64,000 nt of DNA from Bathynomus jamesi (taxonomy: Eukaryota > Arthropoda > Malacostraca > Isopoda > Cirolanidae): contig JAJOZX010005777.1 in assembly GCA_023014485.1 (NCBI GenBank), positions 12,501 to 76,500 of the forward strand, written 5' to 3'. Both the position numbers and the translations under genes were made by a program. The notes under the pieces were generated by a model. It saw only the letters and a program-made list of their open reading frames with translations. It was not told where the DNA came from and did no database searches. Below, piece after piece: positions 59,889 through 64,000 of this stretch (the first letter of the stretch is position 1; each line of letters starts with the position of its first letter).

Positions 59889-60459
59889 CAGGGTGTCCGA
59901 GAATTACCTGTACAATATTTGGCTGTTATTAAAAGTCAACCATGAAGTGTAGAAATTCCAGTGTTGTCCCATTTTACAGAGAATCTCATTAAGTTTTTTC
60001 TGATACCACGTTTTGACAAGTTTTTTAGAAATGTACGCGGGTGACAGACATTGATGATTTAAAAGCAAGAATATCAGCTGCTATTGAGCGAATTGATGTG
60101 GATATGCTGCAGCGTACATGGCAACATTTGGAGTATCGATTGGATGTTTTGCGAATCACTAATGGTGCACATATCGAATGTTTGTAACAACGTTACTTTA
60201 ATGAAAGAAACTTTTGAAAATACAGATTCTAAATAATCTTGTTTAAGAATTTTACGTGTGTTATCAAGAATTTTATTAAAAGATGAAATTGTACAGATAA
60301 TGTTCGGACACACTGGAATTTCTAAAAAACTTGTCAAAACTTGGTATCAGGAAAAACTTAATGAGATTCTCTGTAAAATGGGACAAAACTGGGATTTCTA
60401 CACTTCATGGTTGACTTTTAATAACAGCCAAAAATTGTACAGATAATTCTCGGACACTG
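59889..60459. mobile_element. mariner composite with two 5' ends and an internal 3' end
   Basis: Outer ends CAGGGTGTCCGAGAATTACC and inverse. The left arm is followed by plus-strand C-terminal coding (IDDLKARISAAIERIDVDML, then NGAHIECL and stop, 60047-60187). An internal terminus-like TTGTACAGATAATGTTCGGACAC at about 60288-60312 comes next, and then the inverted 5' arm. One deletion derivative plus an inverted copy of its 5' end. Confidence 0.8.
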
Positions 60460-60539
60460 TACATATATAAGGTAAACATCAAAGAATTTGAAAGAAAAAA
60501 AGTTAAAATGCAAAAGTTTTCGTACATTTATTTATTTTA

Positions 60540-61606
60540 AAATTATTTAATACTTTGTGTGTCCACCTTTTGCTTGAATGACTTCAAGGATTAGTTTTGG
60601 GTATTTTTCTACAAGGTTTCAACATCTCAGTAGAAATTTTAGCCCATTTTCCCAAGGAAAATTGTTGCAATTCATTCAGATTCAAAGGGTTTTTCTTGCG
60701 GACAGCGTTTTTCAAATTAAACCATAAATTCTCGATTAAGTTCTGGGGTTTGACTGGACCACTCAAAAAGCTTGAAATTCTTTTGGTGAAGCCATTTCAT
60801 GGTGCTCTTACTTTTGTGTTTTAGATCATTATCTTGTTGCAGTACCCAGTTGCGACTTATTTGCAACTCCTGAAATGGAGGCAATACATTTCCTAAACCT
60901 TCCTGATATTTCTCCGAATTCAAGATTCCATTAATGACAACAAACTTTAATGGACCAGAAGCAATGAAGCATCCCCAAAGAAGCAAATTAACACCACCTT
61001 CTTTAACTGTAGCAAGGATTTTTTTCCCCCTAATGCAGTAGGCCTATTTGATTTTCGCCAAATATACCGTTGTCGTTGTTTCCGAATAATTCAATTTGTT
61101 TCGCCTGTCCAGAGAATTTTCTTCCAGAATGTAAATCCATCATTTTCATGATCCTTAGCGTACTTTAAACAAGCTTCTTTGTGCGTTTTTCGTAGCAAAG
61201 GTTTTCTTCGTGCAATTCTTCCATGCAGACCATTCTTTCTCAATGCACGATTTACAGGAGAAAGATGGGCATCGATTTTAGTTTTAATGTTTGTCAAATA
61301 TCACTACAGTCATTCATGGACTCGCAACAGCCATTCTTTCAATCCGTCTAGCTGCACATTCTGAAATCTTACAAGGTCATCCAAACCTTGGTAGAGTTTT
61401 GATTGTTTAAGAACCTTTCCATTTCTTTATAATTGTAGCAACCATCGTCAATGGAATTCGAAGTTCTCCTCCTATCTTCTTATAACTCTTTCTAAACTGG
61501 TGTACAGCAATAACACTGGTCTGCGTTTGCAATAACACTGGTCTGCGTTTGAAATTTTTTTCCTGAGGTCAAGGTTTCTTTAGTTGTTCTTTTATAAATT
61601 TTGCAT
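60540..61606 (-). pseudogene. Tc1-like transposase, multiply broken
   Basis: N-terminal HTH in broken frames (SYKKIGGELRIPLTMVAT), then WKVLKQSKLYQGLDDL, KNGLHGRIARRKPLLRKTHK, FWKKILWTGETN (the first Asp region, with SDE-type Asp changed to Gly), LLWGCFIASGPLKFVVINGI, WVLQQDNDLKHKSKSTMKWL (second Asp kept), SQTPELNREF (PDLN-IE region altered). It ends around EEWAKI-like GKWAKISTEML. An AACACTGGTCTGCGTTTG repeat at 61511-61550 duplicates the N-terminal coding region. Non-functional. Confidence 0.8.
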
Positions 61607-61614
61607 GCTGAATT

Positions 61615-61735
61615 AAAAAATGTAACTCATTTTGCTCAATCAAGTCAGGTTTTTATGCTATCTCAATTTAAAAAATAGATAATTCGAAAATAATCGTTAT
61701 GAAATTAGCAAGTTTATTTTTTTAAAACGGACTTA
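61615..61735 (+). repeat. Left terminal inverted repeat of the 61.6-63.8 kb element
   Basis: Starts AAAAAATGTAACTCATTTTG and ends TTTTTAAAACGGACTTA. Paired with 63720-63831. Confidence 0.75.
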
Positions 61736-62517
61736 AATTGAGAGAAAATGTACAAAGTATATAAAAAATGGTACACGAGTACAGTTAATGTGGACGAAAG
61801 GGCTTTCTCAAAGACTTTCGTCTGTGTTCCACAGCTGGAACGTCTCTCTTGAGGCACCAGCAGTAGTCCACGAGCATGTTCACATCCCAGCGGCCCTGGT
61901 ACCTCTCTTCCATCACTCGAATATCCTGGTGGAAGCGCTCTCCTTGCTCCTCGCTGACATCACCGCAGTTGTCCGGAAAGTAGTCTAAATGCGAGCTGAG
62001 AAAATGCATCTTTATGGACATACGTGCACCAAGAGCCTGGAAGCTCTGCAGGAGCTCCTCGACAACACGTTCGTACTCTGGACTTCGGTGGTTGCCCAGA
62101 AAATTCGTGACAATGGACTTGAATGCGAGCCAGGCATTGATCTCATTGTCCTCCAGACTTTCGTCGAATTAAGCATTCATTAGCTCCCTGATCTGAGGGC
62201 CGTCAAAAATACCTGCTTTCAGTTTGCCTCACTGACGCGTGGAAATTTCTGATTCAGGAAAGTGAAAACTCGGCTTTCTTTGTTGAGTGCTCTGACGAAA
62301 TTCTTCATAAGTCCGAGCTTGATGTGCAGCGCGGAAGTAGAATCATCTGCGGATTCACGAGAGCGTGTGACAGAACGTGCGAACCTGGTTCCAGGCCACG
62401 TCTTGCTGGCCAGTCGCGTTGTACGTAGTGTTGCTTGTCTGCTCGGCTGTCCCACAGACAGAGAAAACAGGGGTATTTGGTGTAGCCGCCTTGTAGACCC
62501 AGCACTAGGGCTATAAC

Positions 62518-62602
<85 letters not shown>

Positions 62603-62625
62603 TTTTTTTTGTAGACAGAACATAC
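62518..62625 (-). other. Intron filled by a (TA)n array
   Basis: 108-bp intron 2 of the uncharacterised gene: donor GTATGT at 62625, acceptor TATTATAG at 62518. Most of it is a TA microsatellite (62522-62590). The reading frame is continuous across it (CTA AAG | GTT ATA). Confidence 0.8.
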
Positions 62626-63236
62626 CTTTAGGTCTCCGCATATCGTCCAATTGTGATGTTTGTACTTCAAAGCAGTTAGCAAAAGCTCCATGTTACTATA
62701 ACTTTCAGTCATCTGCACCGAGTGATCCACCGGAACAGACGCGACCTTGTTACCATTGTAGAGTAGTACTGCTTTCAAGCTTCTGCTTGAGGAGTCGATG
62801 AAGAGCCGCCATTCTGTAGGGTCATACGCTAAACCCATAGCTGCAATGAGGCCGTTGACGTTGTTACAGTAAACCAGCGAAGCTTCTTCGTCCAACGTGA
62901 AATATTCTCGAAACTCTTCTTCGCGGCTGCGATACCAGAAGAATGTTGTTTCTGGAGCTAACAAACGATTTTCGCGAAGACGTGACCCTAGCAACTGAGC
63001 AGATTCTTTGGACAAGCACAAATCTCTTGTCAAATCGTTCAACTCAGCTTGGCTCAAGAGTTTGGGTTGACTTGTCTCGGCAGTAGGTTGGTATGTACCA
63101 GATATGTCACCGTCATCCATTTCTTTATCTGAGTCGGGCGGTGTTGGAATTGGAATTTCTGGTCCATGAGGCACTGGCTTTATGGCAGATGGCACGTCTG
63201 GATACTTTACGTGTTGCTTGTTTTTTCGATTTATGC

Positions 63237-63330
63237 CTAAAAGGAAACAGATAAACATAAGATAAAGACATATCTCATATACTGTCAGGCAAATATTTGT
63301 AAGTATAAAATGAAATTCATACTAACTTAC
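63237..63330 (-). other. Intron 1 of the uncharacterised gene
   Basis: 94-bp phase-1 intron, GTAAGT at the donor and TTTCCTTTTAG at the acceptor. Joining keeps the frame: the CAA G|GC codon is restored. Confidence 0.85.
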
Positions 63331-63682
63331 CTTGTAGGTTTGTCATACAGAAATAACAGTCAGTAGTATGATCTCTTCCTTCCCTCCGCACCATTGGGAC
63401 ACCAAAAGGTAGACACTCTACCTTCTTGTGGCTCCAGCGCCGCAGACTTTCAACGCACGTTTTGCAGCATATGTGAGGAGCAAAGGCTTTGTCCTGGTCA
63501 CCAAGTTTAACTCCAAAGTAGGCGTGATAGCTTTTCCTCACAAAATGTGTGATGTTTGACTGCCGGTCTGACATAGTGGCTTTACCACAGATGTAGCAGA
63601 ACCTGTTTGGGTCATTCTTGCACATTCTATTCATGCTGAAAAACAGTAATGACAATCGTAATTAGAAATAAGTTGTGTCTGT

Positions 63683-63693
63683 TTATTATATAG
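63683..63693 (-). promoter_or_regulatory. Possible TATA box
   Basis: TATATAATAA on the minus strand lies about 50 bp upstream of the ATG at 63634, between the gene and the right inverted repeat. An alternative is that a 5' UTR intron ends at TGTTTTTCAG just before the ATG. Confidence 0.3.
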
Positions 63694-63719
63694 AGCTTGG
63701 CTAACACTTGGCTAAAATG

Positions 63720-63831
63720 TAAGTCTGTTTTAAAAAAATAAACTTGCTCATTTCATAACGATTATCTAATTTTTTTTAAATTGAGATAGCATAAAACCCT
63801 GACCTGATTGAGCAAAATAAGTTATATTTTT
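63720..63831 (-). repeat. Right terminal inverted repeat of the 61.6-63.8 kb element
   Basis: Read on the minus strand it starts CCAAAAATATAACTTATTTT and ends AAAACAGACTTA, matching the left repeat over nearly its whole length with scattered substitutions. Confidence 0.75.
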
Positions 63832-63929
63832 GGTGCTGGTTAAGTGTGCGGTCTACCTACGATTCGGCGGTCTACCTTTTAATTATAGCTTCTTATCTTG
63901 TTTACTAATTGTTTGTTTACATCCCATTG

Positions 63930-64000
63930 TCAATCGCCCTTGACGATTGGTTAGGTTTAGTCATGATATTTTCGTTAGTTTTAACGAAAATATCATGATT
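63930..64000. repeat. Half of a GATATTTTCGTTA palindrome, cut by window end
   Basis: TTGACGATTGGTTAGGTTTA, then GATATTTTCGTTAGTTTTAA, enters its inverse at the last bases. Same family as 11305-11517; the second arm should lie beyond the window. Confidence 0.7.

Larger units (their letters stand above)
59745..61610 (-). mobile_element. Tc1-like element, decayed, with nested mariner
   Basis: Left (3') terminus CAGTGCCGCTCATAAGTATT at 59745. A TA in its 3' region was hit by the mariner composite at 59889-60459. The transposase runs from about 61606 to 60540 on the minus strand. The 5' terminal repeat was not found: the next element's inverted repeat begins at 61615, a few bases upstream of the start codon. 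Confidence 0.75.
61785..63634 (-). pseudogene. Uncharacterised multi-copy-family protein, putative transposase
   Basis: Exon 1 63634-63331 starts MNRMCKNDPNRFCYICGKAT and holds paired cysteines (CYIC, CCKTC, CYFC), a likely zinc-binding domain. The donor is AAG|GTAAGT. Exon 2 63236-62626 (acceptor TTCCTTTTAG) has a Pro/Asp-rich linker, LSQAELNDLTRDLCLSKESA, RLFIDSSSRSLKAVLLYNGN and TICGDLK; donor AAAG|GTATGT. Exon 3 62517-61785 has LGLQGGYTKYPCFLCLWDSR, HIKLGLMKNFVRAL and SIKMHFLSSHLDYFPDN, SEEQGERFHQDIRVMEERYQ. I recall near-identical uncharacterised proteins in arthropods, Hydra and fishes. FIDSS, CGDLK and ERFHQD could form an RNase H-like DDE/D triad (inference). Defects: frameshifts near 62330 and 62240, and a stop near 62185. 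Confidence 0.8.
61615..63831 (-). mobile_element. Candidate DNA transposon with uncharacterised intron-containing gene
   Basis: A minus-strand, three-exon gene is enclosed by inverted repeats: left 61615-61735 and right 63720-63831. The repeats share TTTTGCTCAATCA, TTTTATGCTATCTCAATTTA, CGTTATGAAAT and GCAAGTTTATTTTTTTAAAA. The left repeat has an 11-bp extra segment. The gene fills the interior, leaving about 50 bp of 3' and 85 bp of 5' flank inside the repeats. The compact gene-plus-inverted-repeat layout is that of a cut-and-paste transposon. I cannot assign a superfamily. The target duplication is not clear; TGCTG lies near both outer edges (61606, 63834). Confidence 0.65.

Noticed and set aside
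63635..63655. Upstream extension of the uncharacterised gene (SLLFFS segment)
   Set aside because: It begins at a non-ATG codon and lies on a pyrimidine-rich TTTTTCAG sequence that looks like an acceptor; ATG at 63634 fits the family start.

Overview
The window looks like animal, most likely arthropod and plausibly decapod crustacean, nuclear DNA. The reasons are an AT-rich background crowded with long (TA)n, (GA)n and (CA)n arrays, a dense mix of Tc1/mariner, Penelope-like, Helitron, hAT, LINE and SINE copies, and one host exon with proper splice signals. The species assignment is an inference. No bacterial-type gene, tRNA gene, CRISPR array or rRNA gene was found.

Layout. 0-5.8 kb: microsatellites, a mariner MITE and SINEs. 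5.8-7.9 kb: LINE fragments on both strands interrupted by a head-to-head mariner. 8.5-13.6 kb: two decayed Tc1 elements and a Helitron-rich block. 13.8-17.5 kb: SINE and Penelope-like pieces and a mariner. 17.5-20.1 kb: a broken LINE carrying a hAT MITE. 20.1-24.3 kb: several mariner remnants and a SINE. 24.3-38.6 kb: mostly non-coding, microsatellite-rich DNA with 5S-derived and tRNA-derived SINEs. 38.6-42.8 kb: three mariner foldbacks, a hAT MITE and a SINE. 43.3-46.5 kb: a 3.2 kb nearly spacerless palindrome made of two 5'-truncated Penelope-like elements. 48.57-49.04 kb: the one convincing host exon, basonuclin-like. 49.1-50.3 kb: a Tc1 foldback and a short Penelope-type palindrome. 52.1-61.6 kb: a train of mariner and Tc1 elements, two of them with later elements nested inside. 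61.6-63.8 kb: a three-exon, minus-strand gene of a multi-copy family I cannot name, enclosed by inverted repeats of about 115 bp and read here as a cut-and-paste transposon with an uncharacterised transposase.

The main theme is element structure. At least eight Tc1/mariner copies are foldbacks: the same terminus occurs at both ends, in opposite orientation, still flanked by TA. The Penelope-like copies are also palindromic and share a short extension on one side only. Two of their families carry a CTGANGA / short stem / GAAA arrangement resembling a hammerhead ribozyme core. 5S rRNA-derived SINEs and double-tRNA SINEs share a common central module. The best candidates for new biology are the 61.6-63.8 kb element, the Penelope palindromes and the shared SINE module. 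All similarity statements come from reading the sequence and recalling families; no searches were run.
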